From assembly GCF_019396355.1 (NCBI RefSeq), contig NZ_JAHKRK010000003.1:1-64000 (forward strand): DNA of 64,000 bases, given 5' to 3'. Below are positions 24,162 through 33,051 of this stretch, in pieces. This stretch comes from Pseudonocardia nigra (GTDB lineage Bacteria; Actinomycetota; Actinomycetes; Mycobacteriales; Pseudonocardiaceae). Within the stretch, counting starts at the first letter, position 1. Every line of letters starts with the position of its first letter. The notes below the pieces were generated by a model. It made no database searches and was not told where the DNA came from. It saw nothing but the letters and a program-made list of their open reading frames with translations. Both the position numbers and the translations under genes were made by a program.

Positions 24162-24910
24162 GCCGGTCCCGGGAGGTCGCCGGGGTAGGGCTCGGCGAGC
24201 GCGGCGGCCTGCAGGTCGGCCAGCTGCCGGATGCCGGCCAGCGCGACGTCGAGCATCGCGTCGAGCGTGGTGCGGGTGAACGTGGCGCCCTCGCCGGTGC
24301 CCTGCACCTCGATGAGGGTGCCGGTGTCGGTGGCGACGATGTTGGCGTCGACCTCCGCGCGGGAGTCCTCCTCGTAGGGCAGGTCCAGCCGCACCCGCCC
24401 GTCCACGACGCCGACGCTGATGGCCGCGACCTGGCACGACAGCGGCTTGGGGTCGGCGAGGCTGCCGTGCGCGCGCAGCCAGGTGACCGCGTCGGCCAGC
24501 GCGACGTAGGCGCCGGTGATCGCGGCGGTGCGGGTGCCGCCGTCGGCCTGCAGGACGTCGCAATCCAGGGCGATGGTGTTCTCCCCGAGAGCGGCGAGGT
24601 CGATGCACGCCCGCAGGGAGCGGCCGATGAGCCTGCTGATCTCGTGGGTGCGGCCGCCGACGCGGCCCTTCACCGACTCCCGGTCGCTGCGGGTGTTCGT
24701 CGACGACGGGAGCATCGCGTACTCGGCGGTGAGCCACCCGAGTCCGGAGCCCTTGCGCCAGCGCGGGACGCCCTCGGTGACACTGGCCGCGCACAGCACC
24801 TTGGTGTCCCCGAACTCGACGAGCACCGAGCCCGCCGGGTGCTTCTGGAAACCGCGCGTGATGGTCACCGGGCGGAGTTCGTCGTCGGATCTGCCGTCTG
24901 CTCGCGTCAC
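24158..24910 (-). CDS. rph: Ribonuclease PH
   Basis: 250 aa, phosphorolytic 3' exoribonuclease that trims tRNA precursors. Landmarks: [39 protein letters not shown]-like [33 protein letters not shown] and DLPYEEDS. The GTG start lies 6 bases after TAGGCT, so it probably begins a leaderless rph-rdgB transcript. Confidence 0.96.
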   Translation of the reverse strand: MTRADGRSDDELRPVTITRGFQKHPAGSVLVEFGDTKVLCAASVTEGVPRWRKGSGLGWLTAEYAMLPSSTNTRSDRESVKGRVGGRTHEISRLIGRSLRACIDLAALGENTIALDCDVLQADGGTRTAAITGAYVALADAVTWLRAHGSLADPKPLSCQVAAISVGVVDGRVRLDLPYEEDSRAEVDANIVATDTGTLIEVQGTGEGATFTRTTLDAMLDVALAGIRQLADLQAAALAEPYPGDLPGPA

Positions 24911-24916
24911 CGCGCC

Positions 24917-24922
24917 AGCCTA
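24917..24922 (-). promoter_or_regulatory. -10 hexamer of rph-rdgB
   Basis: TAGGCT on the minus strand, 6 bases before the rph GTG. Confidence 0.5.
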
Positions 24923-25082
24923 TGTCGCCCCCTGTGAACCGAACGCGACGGTGGAACGTTGAACGGGACGTGGTCCTGGTCGGCGGCATCCCCGCGCACC
25001 GCTCTCCCTCGCTGCGCTCGGTCGGCGCTGCGCGCAGGCGCCGTGTCGACGGTTCGCTCGCACGCTCGCTCACCCCCTGCTC

Positions 25083-25575
25083 GTGCACGCGGTCGTCGTG
25101 CTGCTGCCGCTCGCGGCCGTCGGCGCGATCGCCGTCGCGGCCCGGCCGGCGTGGCGGCGGCAGCTCGGCGTGCCGGCGCTGCTCGTCGCGCTCGTGGGCG
25201 TCGCCGCCGTGCCGCTGGCCGCCGAGACCGGGGAACAGCTCCAGGCGGCGCTGCCCGGCCCGAACCCGCTCATCGAGGAGCACGCCCGCCGCGCGGCGCC
25301 GCTGCTGCCGGCGGCGGCCGGGTTCCTCGCGCTGCTCGCGGCCGCCGTGTTCGTGGGCCGCTCGGCCGACCGCGGGCGCGTGAGCGCACCGGCCGCGCTC
25401 GCCGCGCCGGCCAACCGGGCGTCGCGCCAGCGCCGGACGTCCGCCGCTCGGCTCGACCGGGTCGCGACCGGGCTGGGTGTGCTCGCCGCGCTCGCCGGGA
25501 TCGCGGTTCACCGGCCTCGTGGTGTGGATCGGGCACGCCGGTTCGATGGCGGTGTGGCAGGGCGTGGGCCAGTAG
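25083..25575 (+). pseudogene. DUF2231-like membrane protein gene with a one-base frame break
   Basis: From GTG 25083 the frame encodes four hydrophobic segments: HAVVVLLPLAAVGAIAVA, LLVALVGVAAVPLAAETG, PNPLIEEHARRAAPLLPAA and LGVLAALAGIA. The expected C-terminus, LVVWIGHAGSMAVWQGVG followed by TAG (25573-25575), is in another frame. Removing one T from GGTTCACC at 25506-25511 joins them as IAVTGLVVWIGHAG. The N-terminus also lacks a clear start: HPLLVHA is encoded just upstream with no good initiator. It is either a decayed gene or carries a sequence error. Function of the family is unknown. Confidence 0.7.
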
Positions 25576-25587
25576 GGGGTGCCCCTT

Positions 25588-25640
25588 TGCAGCAAAGCCA
25601 CTTTCACGCAAGCTCGTTGCATCAAAGTGGCTTTGCTGCA
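25588..25640. terminator. Perfect 17-bp hairpin between convergent genes
   Basis: TGCAGCAAAGCCACTTT (25588-25604) pairs perfectly with 25624-25640; the 19-base loop has its own 4-bp stem (GCAA/TTGC). It lies between the DUF2231-like gene and the metallo-hydrolase gene. It resembles the hairpin at 45179-45231 (shared AAAGCCAC). Confidence 0.8.
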
Positions 25641-25654
25641 ATCCAGGCCCCGGA

Positions 25655-26443
25655 TCAGACGGTGTACGCCACGTCCGGCGCCACCAGCTCCACCGGCCCG
25701 TCGAACGCCGCCTTCGCCTCGGCGAGCAGCTGCTCCCCGTCGAACCATGCCGGGACGTGCGTGATGAGCAGCCGGCCCACGCCCGCCGCGGCCGCGTGCT
25801 CCCCGGCCTGCCGGCCCGAGAGGTGCACCCCGGGTGGCGGCTCGTCCCAAGCGCCGCCGCCGTCGTGCGGCCAGGTGGCCTCGCACAGCAGCACGTCGGC
25901 GCCCCGGGCGAGCTCGACGAGCCCGGGGCACGGGCCGGTGTCACCGCTGTAGACGAGGCTTCGCCCGCCCTGCTCGACGCGCAGCGCGTACGCCTCGCAC
26001 GGGTGGTCCACCGCGGCCGAACGCAGCACCGTGCCGGCCACCTCCGCGACGGCGCCGTCGGACAGCGGCTGGAACGCGAAGACGTCGGTGAGGTCGGTCG
26101 CGGCCCGTTCGGCGGCCGACGCCGCGTACGCCGCGGCGAACCGCTCCGGCGCCTCGGCGGGCGCGTACACCGGCAGCGGCCGCGACGCGGGATCGAACGG
26201 CGGCCGCGGGTGGTAGCGCCGGTGCACCACCAGCGATGCGAAGTCGGCGGAGTGGTCCGGGTGCAGGTGGGAGAAGACGACGGCGTCGAGCTCCCACGGG
26301 TCGAGGTGGCGCTGCAGCGCGCCCAGCGTTCCGTTGCCGAGGTCGAGCACCAGGTGGGCGTCCCCCGCCTGCACGAGGTAGCCCGACGCCGGCGAGTCCG
26401 GCCCCGGGCCGCTGCCCGAGCACCCGAGCACGATCAGCCGCAT
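25655..26443 (-). CDS. Metallo-beta-lactamase-fold phosphodiesterase (Rv1339-like)
   Basis: 262 aa. MBL fold with LVLDLGNGTLGALQ, the metal motif SHLHPDHSADF, VYSGDTGPCPGL and LLITHVPAWFD. It is the positional counterpart of M. tuberculosis Rv1339, between murI and rph, reported as an atypical class II cAMP phosphodiesterase; relatives are also annotated as RNase Z-like. cAMP turnover would be notable given the CRP-like site at 3828, but this is inference. ATG 26443 follows TAGCGT by 7 bases. Confidence 0.87.
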   Translation of the reverse strand: MRLIVLGCSGSGPGPDSPASGYLVQAGDAHLVLDLGNGTLGALQRHLDPWELDAVVFSHLHPDHSADFASLVVHRRYHPRPPFDPASRPLPVYAPAEAPERFAAAYAASAAERAATDLTDVFAFQPLSDGAVAEVAGTVLRSAAVDHPCEAYALRVEQGGRSLVYSGDTGPCPGLVELARGADVLLCEATWPHDGGGAWDEPPPGVHLSGRQAGEHAAAAGVGRLLITHVPAWFDGEQLLAEAKAAFDGPVELVAPDVAYTV

Positions 26444-26450
26444 GGGCCGC

Positions 26451-26456
26451 ACGCTA
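26451..26456 (-). promoter_or_regulatory. -10 hexamer, leaderless pattern
   Basis: TAGCGT on the minus strand, 7 bases before ATG 26443. Confidence 0.45.
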
Positions 26457-26496
26457 ACAGTCCACTGGTGCCTGTCCGCCTGCTCCGCGACGGCGT

Positions 26497-26916
26497 TCAG
26501 CCGCCAGACATGCTCGGGCACGCGCGGGTGTGGCGCAGCCACCACAGGCCGACGAGCGGCAGCACCAGCGGGACGAACCCGTAGCCGCGGCCGTAGACCG
26601 ACCAGACGGTGTCGTCCGGGAAGTCTCCGCCGTCGAACACCGTGAGCGTGCCGACCACCAGCACGCCCACCAGCTCGAACCCCACAGCGGCCCACGCCAG
26701 CCTGCGGGCGCCCGGCCCCCGCCGGGCCAGCGCGATCGTCGCGACGATGTAGACGACACCGGCGAGCGCCGACAGCAGGTACGCCAGCGGCGCCTCGCCG
26801 AACTTCGAGGCGATCTGCACGCCCGCACGGGCGGTGGCGGACAGCGCGAAGACCCCGTAGACGGCGATCAGCACCCGCCCCGGTCCCGACGAGGTGGCCC
26901 TGGCCTGCTCAGGCAC
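26497..26916 (-). CDS. Four-helix membrane protein, unknown
   Basis: 139 aa from the GTG at 26916, which overlaps the end of the preceding gene. Four hydrophobic segments: VLIAVYGVFALSATARAGV, PLAYLLSALAGVVYIVATIAL, RLAWAAVGFELVGVLVVGTL and FVPLVLPLVGLWWL, with a conserved-looking DDTVWSVYGRGYGF loop. No catalytic motif. Co-transcribed with the membrane protein upstream; both occur near rph-rdgB as in mycobacteria (Rv1342c-type), so a shared envelope role is possible. Confidence 0.8.
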   Translation of the reverse strand: MPEQARATSSGPGRVLIAVYGVFALSATARAGVQIASKFGEAPLAYLLSALAGVVYIVATIALARRGPGARRLAWAAVGFELVGVLVVGTLTVFDGGDFPDDTVWSVYGRGYGFVPLVLPLVGLWWLRHTRACPSMSGG

Positions 26917-27271
26917 CAGCCGTCCACAACGCGTCGAGGCGCAGCACGACCACGCCCGTGGCGATCGCCGCGACGGCGATGACCGCGCCGCCCCAGCGCG
27001 TGGGCTCCGCCATCGCGAACTGCGTGGCGATCGGCAACACACACACCGACACGACGAGGTAGATGAGGAACGTCGTGGTCTCCGGGAGCGTGACGCCGCC
27101 GAACACCTGCAGCGCCGCGATCACCGCCTGGATCAGCAGCAGTGCCACGACCACACCGACGGCCAGTCGCATCCACCGGTCCGGCGGGCGGTTCGCGACC
27201 GCGCCCACCAGCCCGTAGACCGCGAGGGCGCCCGCCGCGACGAGCGTCACCACCACCAGCGCGCCGATCAC
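26909..27271 (-). CDS. Four-helix membrane protein, Rv1342c-like
   Basis: 120 aa with four hydrophobic helices (IGALVVVTLVAAGALAVYGL; MRLAVGVVVALLLIQAVIAAL; FLIYLVVSVCVLPIATQFA; WGGAVIAVAAIATGVVVL). Loop PPDRWMRLAVG is basic. Position near rdgB/rph recalls M. tuberculosis Rv1342c. Function unknown. The 3' end overlaps the next gene by eight bases. Confidence 0.8.
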   Translation of the reverse strand: MIGALVVVTLVAAGALAVYGLVGAVANRPPDRWMRLAVGVVVALLLIQAVIAALQVFGGVTLPETTTFLIYLVVSVCVLPIATQFAMAEPTRWGGAVIAVAAIATGVVVLRLDALWTAGA

Positions 27272-27287
27272 GGCAACCGCCCCGAAC

Positions 27288-28466
27288 TCACGCGTCGGAC
27301 GCTACCGGAGCCGCCGCGCGCGCCGTCCGCGCACCGGTCGACCGGCGCACGGCGAGCAGCAGACCGAGCGCGAGCAGGCTGAGCACCGCCGCCACCTCCG
27401 GCAGCAGGACGACGCCGCCGGTCGCGATGACCAGTCCGCCGACGACGCCGGACAACCCGGCGCCCAGGTAGATCGCCGAGGCGTTGAGCGACAGCAGCAG
27501 GCCGCTGCCGCCGCCGAGCTCGAGGAGCATGTTCTGGATCGGCGGGTTGACCGTCCAGGTGAACAGGCTCCAGACGAACAGCGCGACGGCGGCCCCGCCC
27601 ACGGTCGTCGCGGTCAGCGGCAGCGTCGCGACCAGCACCACGAATCCGCCGAACGCCACGAGCAGCGTCCGCATGCTGCCGAAGCGGTCGGTGGCACGGC
27701 CGCCGATCGCGTTGCCGAACACGGCGCCCAGCCCGTAGACGAGCAGGAGCGCACCGACGGCCGATCCGCTCACGCCGGCCGTCGTGGCCAGGAACGGGAC
27801 GATGTAGGTGTAGACGCTCATCGCGCCGAGCACGCCGAGCACGGTCATCCCCAGCACCGCGACCACGCGGCGGTCGGCGGCGACGGCGAACCGCTCGCGC
27901 AGCCCGACCACGGGCGGGGCGTCCACCCGCGGCAGCACCATCCGGACGGCGACCGCCGCCGCCAGGCACACGAGCGCCACCAGCGCGAACACCCCTCGGT
28001 AGCCGATGCTGCCGCCGAGGATGCTCCCTGCTGGTACGCCGATCACCAGCGCGAACGTCAGGCCGCCGAACACCCGCGCGACGGCCCGGCCCCGCTCCTG
28101 CGGCGGGAGCAGCACGGTGGCGACGAGTGTAGCGGCCGGCGTGTACACCGCGGCGCCCAGCGCGGCGACGATCCGGCCGCCGAGCAGCAGCGGGTACGTG
28201 GTGGCGACCGCGGCGAGCGCGTTCCCGGCGGCGGCGACGAGCAGCGCGGTGAGCAGCAGGGTGCGCCGCTCCCAGCGGCCGGTGAGCGTGGCGAGCACGG
28301 GGGCGCCGACGGCGTAGGAGAGGGCGAACGCGGTGGAGAGCTGGCCCGCCGCGGTGAGCGAGACCCCGAGCTCCGCGCTGACGGCGGGCAGCACGCCCGA
28401 GACGACGTAGGCGCTCGTGCCGACGGCGAACGCGCCGGCGGCGAGCAGGTAGGTGCGTGCGGACAC
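27288..28466 (-). CDS. MFS efflux transporter (DHA1/AraJ-type)
   Basis: 392 aa with twelve predicted membrane helices. The motif A region between helices 2 and 3 reads LTGRWERRTLLL, and YTPAATLVATVLLPPQERGRAVARVFGG is typical of AraJ/Cmx-like exporters. Start GTG 28466. It is divergent from an ArsR regulator whose operator-like repeats lie between them, so it is probably repressed by that protein and induced by the exported compound. Substrate unknown. Confidence 0.9.
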   Translation of the reverse strand: MSARTYLLAAGAFAVGTSAYVVSGVLPAVSAELGVSLTAAGQLSTAFALSYAVGAPVLATLTGRWERRTLLLTALLVAAAGNALAAVATTYPLLLGGRIVAALGAAVYTPAATLVATVLLPPQERGRAVARVFGGLTFALVIGVPAGSILGGSIGYRGVFALVALVCLAAAVAVRMVLPRVDAPPVVGLRERFAVAADRRVVAVLGMTVLGVLGAMSVYTYIVPFLATTAGVSGSAVGALLLVYGLGAVFGNAIGGRATDRFGSMRTLLVAFGGFVVLVATLPLTATTVGGAAVALFVWSLFTWTVNPPIQNMLLELGGGSGLLLSLNASAIYLGAGLSGVVGGLVIATGGVVLLPEVAAVLSLLALGLLLAVRRSTGARTARAAAPVASDA

Positions 28467-28487
28467 GGCGTCCTCTCGAAGGGCAAC

Positions 28488-28545
28488 TTGTACGACGAGC
28501 ACCGTACTACGAGCTTCGTCGAACTTCGATACCTGTCGTACGATT
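28488..28545. promoter_or_regulatory. ArsR operator/promoter region
   Basis: GTACGACGAGC (28490-28500) is repeated as GTACTACGAGC (28504-28514), and TTGTACGAC (28488-28496) is inverted as GTCGTACGA (28535-28543). The last copy overlaps TACGAT (28539-28544), a -10 hexamer 6 bases before the regulator ATG, fitting autorepression and control of the divergent transporter. Confidence 0.6.
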
Positions 28546-28550
28546 GCCCC

Positions 28551-28886
28551 ATGAGCACAGCGGAGACGGCACCGGCGCTCCTCCCCCAGCCCGCACGGCA
28601 CGAGATCCGCATCGCGACCGTGCTGCAGGCCCTCGGTGATCCGGTCCGGCTCCAGATCGTGCGCGCGCTGGCCGAGGACGAGCGCGCCTGCATGGGCCTG
28701 GCCTGCGGGGACGTGCCCCTGCCGGTGAGCAAGTCGACGGTCACCCACCACCTGCGCACCCTGCGCGACGCCGGCGTCGTCTCGACCCGGGTGGAAGGGA
28801 CGCGGCGGCTGAGCACCCTCCGCCGGGAGGACCTCGACGCGCTCTACCCGGGACTGCTGGCCGGAGTGCTGGCCGCGGAGCGCTGA
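28551..28886 (+). CDS. ArsR-family transcriptional repressor
   Basis: 111 aa winged-helix protein: TVLQALGDPVRLQIVRALAE, then CMGLACGDVPLPVSKSTVTHHLRTLRDAGVV (recognition helix SKSTVTHHLRTL) and the wing RVEGTRRLSTLRREDL. Cys residues in CMGLACGD could bind a metal or thiol-reactive ligand, but the ArsR3 metal motif ELCVCDL is not present. Divergent from the MFS gene. Confidence 0.92.
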   Translation: MSTAETAPALLPQPARHEIRIATVLQALGDPVRLQIVRALAEDERACMGLACGDVPLPVSKSTVTHHLRTLRDAGVVSTRVEGTRRLSTLRREDLDALYPGLLAGVLAAER

Positions 28887-28955
28887 GCCGGGACCGCGGA
28901 CGGAAGACGTCGGTCCGGCGGGCTCCGGCCGAGTGGCCGGCGGTGCACCGAAACA

Positions 28956-28997
28956 GTGATCACGGCCGCGGTCCTCGGAAGCCAGCGCCGTGATCAC
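28956..28997. terminator. 11-bp perfect hairpin between ArsR gene and murI
   Basis: GTGATCACGGC (28956-28966) pairs with GCCGTGATCAC (28987-28997), loop 20 bases. It separates convergent genes. Its GTGATCAC ends resemble the stem-loop units at 34.2-34.7 kb. Confidence 0.7.
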
Positions 28998-29029
28998 CAG
29001 CGGGCCGCGTACCTGGCGGCGCCTGCTCG

Positions 29030-29845
29030 TCAGGACCGGGAGCCGGCCCCGAGGAGCGGCGTGACCGCGCCGATCTCCGGGCCGAGGAACCGGCGGCCGA
29101 GCCTGCGGAACGGCTCGGGGTCGCCGGTGGCGAGGAACTCGTGCGGGCCGGGCGGCGGCCCGACCGGGTCGCGGGCGAGGTCCCGGTCCATCAGCACGCG
29201 CACGACGTCCTTGGCCGTCTCGTCGGCGCTGGACACGAGCGTGACATCCGTGCCCAGCACGATCTGGAGCACCCCGGCGAGCAGCGGGTAGTGGGTGCAG
29301 CCCAGCACGACCGTGTCGACGCGGGCGCGCTGCAGCGGCTCCAGGTAGCTCTGTGCGAGCCCCAGCACCTGGCGGCCGCTGGTCATCCCGCGCTCGACGA
29401 AGTCGACGAACCGGGGGCAGGCCACTGCGGTGACCTCGACGTCCCGCGCCGCGGTGAACGCGTCCTGGTAGGCGCCGGATGCGATCGTGGCGCGGGTGCC
29501 GATCACCCCGATCCGCCCGGTGCGGGTGGTGGCGACCGCGCGCCGCACGGCGGGGCGCAGCACCTCGACGACCGGGACCGGGTAGCGCTCGCGGATGTCG
29601 GGCAGGCACGCCGCCGTCGCGGTGTTGCATGCGACCACGAGCGCCTTGACGCCGCGCTCCATCAGAGCGTCGCCGATGGCGAGCGCGTGCGTGCGGATGT
29701 CGGCGATCGGGAGCGGCCCGTACGGCCCGTGGGCGGTGTCGCCGACGTAGACGACCTGTTCGGCGGGCAGCAGATCGATGATCGCGCGCGCCACGGTGAG
29801 GCCGCCGACGCCGGAGTCGAAGATGCCGATGGGCGCGTCCAGCAC
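29030..29845 (-). CDS. murI: Glutamate racemase
   Basis: 271 aa, makes D-glutamate for peptidoglycan. Two-cysteine active site: C73 in VACNTATA and C183 in LGCTHYPLL; the N-terminal [13 protein letters not shown] and [11 protein letters not shown] segments are canonical. GTG 29845 follows TAGGCT by 7 bases. It follows the rhomboid gene, as in M. tuberculosis Rv1337-Rv1338. Confidence 0.96.
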   Translation of the reverse strand: MLDAPIGIFDSGVGGLTVARAIIDLLPAEQVVYVGDTAHGPYGPLPIADIRTHALAIGDALMERGVKALVVACNTATAACLPDIRERYPVPVVEVLRPAVRRAVATTRTGRIGVIGTRATIASGAYQDAFTAARDVEVTAVACPRFVDFVERGMTSGRQVLGLAQSYLEPLQRARVDTVVLGCTHYPLLAGVLQIVLGTDVTLVSSADETAKDVVRVLMDRDLARDPVGPPPGPHEFLATGDPEPFRRLGRRFLGPEIGAVTPLLGAGSRS

Positions 29846-29852
29846 GGTCGAC

Positions 29853-29858
29853 AGCCTA
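29853..29858 (-). promoter_or_regulatory. -10 hexamer of murI
   Basis: TAGGCT on the minus strand, 7 bases before GTG 29845. Confidence 0.5.
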
Positions 29859-30479
29859 GGCCGTGGGCAGGACCGGTCGCGAGCGCCGGTCGGCGCGGGC
29901 GACGAGCCAGGCGGCGAACAGGCCGGCCAGGGCCCCGAACAGGTGGCTCTGCCAGGAGATCCCCTGCTGCCCGGGCAGCACCCCGAACAGGATCCCGCCC
30001 CAGATCGCGAACAGCACGACGGCAAGCCCGATCTGGCGGAGGCTGCGGGCGAAGAACCCGCGGGTGAGCAGGAAGACCAGCCAGCCGAAGATCACGCCGG
30101 AGGCGCCGATGTGGCTCCCGTCGCCGGCGGTGAGCCACACGCCGACGCCGCCGAGCAGCCAGATCGTGGCCGTGACCATGACGAACTGCCCGATGCCGCC
30201 CGCCATGGCCAGGAAGCCGAACACCAGGAACGGCACGGTGTTGGCGAGCAGATGCGGCCACCCCCCGTGCAGCAGCGGGGCCCAGAGGATCCCGTCCAGC
30301 CCGTCCACCCGGCGCGGGAGGATGCCGTCGTCGTCCAGGTTCAGAGGCGTGAACCGGTCGAGCGCCTCCGACACGTAGAGCAGTGCGGTGAACGCGAGCA
30401 TCGTGACGAACGCCGGGACCGGCCGGGGCGGCAGCACGCGGGCGATCGACCGGCGGGGCGCGGGCGCAGGAGCGACCAT
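29856..30479 (-). CDS. Rhomboid-family intramembrane serine protease
   Basis: 207 aa with six predicted helices. Catalytic dyad Ser-127 in [11 protein letters not shown] and His-179 in [12 protein letters not shown]; the L1 loop motif [14 protein letters not shown] is present. Located directly before murI as in mycobacteria. Substrates unknown. ATG 30479 lies 7 bases after TAGCCT (30487-30492), so the message may be leaderless. Confidence 0.92.
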   Translation of the reverse strand: MVAPAPAPRRSIARVLPPRPVPAFVTMLAFTALLYVSEALDRFTPLNLDDDGILPRRVDGLDGILWAPLLHGGWPHLLANTVPFLVFGFLAMAGGIGQFVMVTATIWLLGGVGVWLTAGDGSHIGASGVIFGWLVFLLTRGFFARSLRQIGLAVVLFAIWGGILFGVLPGQQGISWQSHLFGALAGLFAAWLVARADRRSRPVLPTA

Positions 30480-30486
30480 GCGCTAG

Positions 30487-30492
30487 AGGCTA
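30487..30492 (-). promoter_or_regulatory. -10 hexamer of the rhomboid gene
   Basis: TAGCCT on the minus strand, 7 bases before ATG 30479. Confidence 0.5.
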
Positions 30493-30520
30493 CGCGCAGC
30501 GCACCCGGGGCGGCCGGGGT

Positions 30521-31759
30521 TCACGCGGCGCGCAGGTTCTCCGGGTCCGCGGCGTCAGCCAGGAGGCCGGCGAGCGACGCGACGGCGATGCGGGCGAGCA
30601 GTGCGACCAGCACCGCCGCCACGGGCACCGGGAGCAGTGCCACGACGAGTCCCGCCGCCCCCGCGGTCCCGATCCCGGCCGGCCCGAAGAGCACCGCGCC
30701 CAGCAACGCCCCGGCCGTGGCCGCCGGGACCGAAACGGCGGTGAGCTGCCGGCGCAGGACCCGGCGCTGGACGTCCGGGTCCGCGCCCAGCGCGGAAAGC
30801 GCTGCCACCGCCCGCCTGCCGTCCACGATCTGGTCGGCGGCGGCGACGAGGAGCGCGAGCACGCTCACGACGATCGCGACGAGCGTGGCCGTCGCGGCGA
30901 TGCCGACGCCTGCCAGGTAGAAGCCGGCGTCCTCGCGGGTGACCGTGCCCGCGGCGAGGCCGCCCTGCACGCCGAGCGCGAACCCGCACACGGCCAGCAC
31001 GCCGGCGACCCGACCGGCCGGGCGCGGGGCCGCTGCCAGCCGCGCGGCCGCGAGCAGCTCGGTGGGCGTGCCGCGTCCCGCCATCCGCCGGGCGACGCGC
31101 CGGGTCACCGGCGTACCGAGGGCCACGAGTGCGATGAGCGCCGCGGCGCCCACGGCGAAGATCACGGACAGCTGCACCGCCCACAGCACCACGAGGAGTC
31201 CCACGAGACCGACGACCACCCGCGGCACCCACGCGGCCCGCGGGCTCGCCCGCCGGGCGGTCATGGCACCCGCGACCGGCGCGGGCAGCAGCCGGGATCC
31301 TGCTGTGGGCAGCACCCCCAGGGCCGCCCACAGCAGGAGGTATGCCGGCCCGGCCAGCAGCCCGCCGAGCAGGCCGGAACGCCCGGTCTGCAGGGCGGCG
31401 ATGCGCCGCAGCTCGGCGGGGGCGGCGCCGGCCAGCCGCAGCGCCGCGAGCCGGCGCTCGCGCGCGGTACTTCCCAGCCGCAGCACCTGCACCGCGAACA
31501 CCGCCACGGGCACGACGACCAGCACCCCACCGAGCACCACCCCGAACCGCAACCCCGGCTGCGCCACGAACGGCGCCAGCGCCGGGAGCGCGCGGAACTC
31601 CCCGATCCGCGCGATCCGAGCGCTCGCCAGCAACAGCGCCCCCGCCACGGCAACGGCGGCCACGAGCAGCCGTTCCCTCGTGCGCTCCCGGGGCCGGTTC
31701 GGCCGCGCCAGCACGCGAACCGCGGCGAACCCCACGGTGCCCCTCCCCGTGCCGGTCAC
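30521..31759 (-). CDS. ABC exporter permease, FtsX/MacB-like
   Basis: 412 aa from GTG 31759, whose TGA-overlapping position (GTGA) couples it to the ATPase gene. Eight or more hydrophobic segments, including RLLVAAVAVAGALLLAS, VVVPVAVFAVQVLRLG, the RERRLAALRLAGAAPAELRRIAALQ loop typical of FtsX-type permeases, and a C-terminal four-helix group. These permeases move lipids, lipoproteins or peptides, often antibiotics, outward. The operon is padR - ATPase - permease. If the ATPase frame break is real, the permease may lack its motor. Confidence 0.82.
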   Translation of the reverse strand: MTGTGRGTVGFAAVRVLARPNRPRERTRERLLVAAVAVAGALLLASARIARIGEFRALPALAPFVAQPGLRFGVVLGGVLVVVPVAVFAVQVLRLGSTARERRLAALRLAGAAPAELRRIAALQTGRSGLLGGLLAGPAYLLLWAALGVLPTAGSRLLPAPVAGAMTARRASPRAAWVPRVVVGLVGLLVVLWAVQLSVIFAVGAAALIALVALGTPVTRRVARRMAGRGTPTELLAAARLAAAPRPAGRVAGVLAVCGFALGVQGGLAAGTVTREDAGFYLAGVGIAATATLVAIVVSVLALLVAAADQIVDGRRAVAALSALGADPDVQRRVLRRQLTAVSVPAATAGALLGAVLFGPAGIGTAGAAGLVVALLPVPVAAVLVALLARIAVASLAGLLADAADPENLRAA

Positions 31760-32438
31760 GTCAGGCTCACATCGTGCTCGACGAGTCCGTCCCGCAGCCG
31801 GACCTCGCGGTCGGCCCGCGCGGCGACGGCGTTGTCGTGGGTGACGAGCACCAGCGCCGCCCCGCGCTCCTGTACGGCGCCGACCAGCAGGTCGAGCAGG
31901 AGCCTGCCGCCGATGGTGTCGGTGCTGCCGGTCGGCTCGTCGGCCAGCACGAGCGCCGGGCCCGTGACCAGTGCGCGGGCCACGGCGCCCCGCTGGGCCT
32001 GACCCGCCGACAGCTCGGCCGGGACGGCGTCGGCCTGCTCTGCCAGCTGCACACGGTCGAGCCACTCGCGCGCGTGGCACGTGCGGCGGGCACCGGGTTC
32101 CCCTCGAGCAGCAGCGGCAGCGCGACATTGTCCACCAGCGGCAGGTCCGGGACGAGCTGACCGAACTGGAGGACGATGCCCAGCTCACGGCGCCGCAGCC
32201 GGCAGCGGGCCGTCTCGTCGAGCCCCGCGAGGTCGTGCCCGGCGGTCCGCACCCGGCCGGCTCGCGGCACCAGGATGCCCGCCGCGACGTGGAGCAGGGT
32301 GGACTTGCCACACCCGCTCGGCCCGGTGACGGCCACGACCTCACCCGGCCCGACCGACAGATCGACGCCGCGCAGGGCAATGGTGCGCCGGTAGGCGTGC
32401 TCGACACCGGACATCTCCAGCACACGGTCCACGGTCAT
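31756..32438 (-). pseudogene. ABC exporter ATPase (LolD/MacB type) with a frame break
   Basis: The first part (ATG 32438) has Walker [15 protein letters not shown] and the Q-loop [19 protein letters not shown]. The second part, in another frame, has [20 protein letters not shown], signature [15 protein letters not shown], Walker [13 protein letters not shown] and switch HD in LVLVTHDN, ending at 31756. The junction is the CG-dinucleotide run at 32066-32074; one base lost or two gained there would restore one 230-aa protein. This could be decay, slippage or a sequence error. It follows padR with a 4-base overlap and precedes the permease with another. Confidence 0.8.
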
Positions 32439-32992
32439 CCGCCTCCCTCGCTCCTTCCGCCGGACGGTTGCCCCGTACGGGCCCCGCCGTCGCTACCGAC
32501 CAGCTCGACGGCCAGGTCCAACCACCGCAGGTCGGCGTCGAGATGGGCGATGGTGTGCTCGCGGGCGAGCCGCGATGCGGCGTCACCGCCCGCCGCGGCC
32601 GCGGTGAGCTCCCGCATCCGCCGCAGGTGGGCGGCGCGCTGGCGGCTGAGGAACGCGGCGGCGCCCGCGCCGGTGCGGAACGCGGCCACCGCCTTGCGGA
32701 TGATCTCGTCCTGCCCGGGCCCCGCCGGCGGCACCGGCTCGGCGAGCCACTCGTCGAGCCGCTGCGTGCCGAGTGCGGTGATGGCGTAGACCGTGCGCTC
32801 CGCGGCGCCCTCGGAACGCTGGTCGACGACCTCGACGAGCCCGTCCCGCTCGAGCCTGGCGAGCGTGGCGTAAACCTGCCCGAACGCGAGCGGCCGCGCG
32901 TCGGGGAACCAGGCGTCGTAGGCGTGCTTGACCTCGTAGCCGTGCCTCGGGTGGTCCCGCAGCACGGCGAGGAGCACATCGCCGACAGCCAT
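32435..32992 (-). CDS. PadR-family transcriptional regulator
   Basis: 185 aa. N-terminal winged helix [37 protein letters not shown] and a C-terminal four-helix dimerisation part ([22 protein letters not shown]). PadR proteins commonly repress an adjacent ABC multidrug exporter, here the two genes downstream. ATG 32992 lies 6 bases after TATATT. Its stop overlaps the ATPase start. Confidence 0.92.
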   Translation of the reverse strand: MAVGDVLLAVLRDHPRHGYEVKHAYDAWFPDARPLAFGQVYATLARLERDGLVEVVDQRSEGAAERTVYAITALGTQRLDEWLAEPVPPAGPGQDEIIRKAVAAFRTGAGAAAFLSRQRAAHLRRMRELTAAAAGGDAASRLAREHTIAHLDADLRWLDLAVELVGSDGGARTGQPSGGRSEGGG

Positions 32993-32998
32993 GGCGCG

Positions 32999-33016
32999 AA
33001 TATACACCTTGTACAT
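32999..33016. promoter_or_regulatory. padR promoter with PadR-type inverted repeat
   Basis: ATATACA (33000-33006) and TGTACAT (33010-33016) form an inverted repeat (6 of 7 pairs). On the minus strand TATATT (32999-33004) is a -10 hexamer 6 bases before padR. The overlap fits autorepression. Confidence 0.55.
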
Positions 33017-33051
33017 ACACTGAGTGAATATTGCTCCGGGGGGAGTTGAGG

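Noticed and set aside
32066-32074. Programmed ribosomal frameshift in the ABC ATPase
   Set aside because: No slippery heptamer or downstream pseudoknot was recognised; simple indel is a better explanation.
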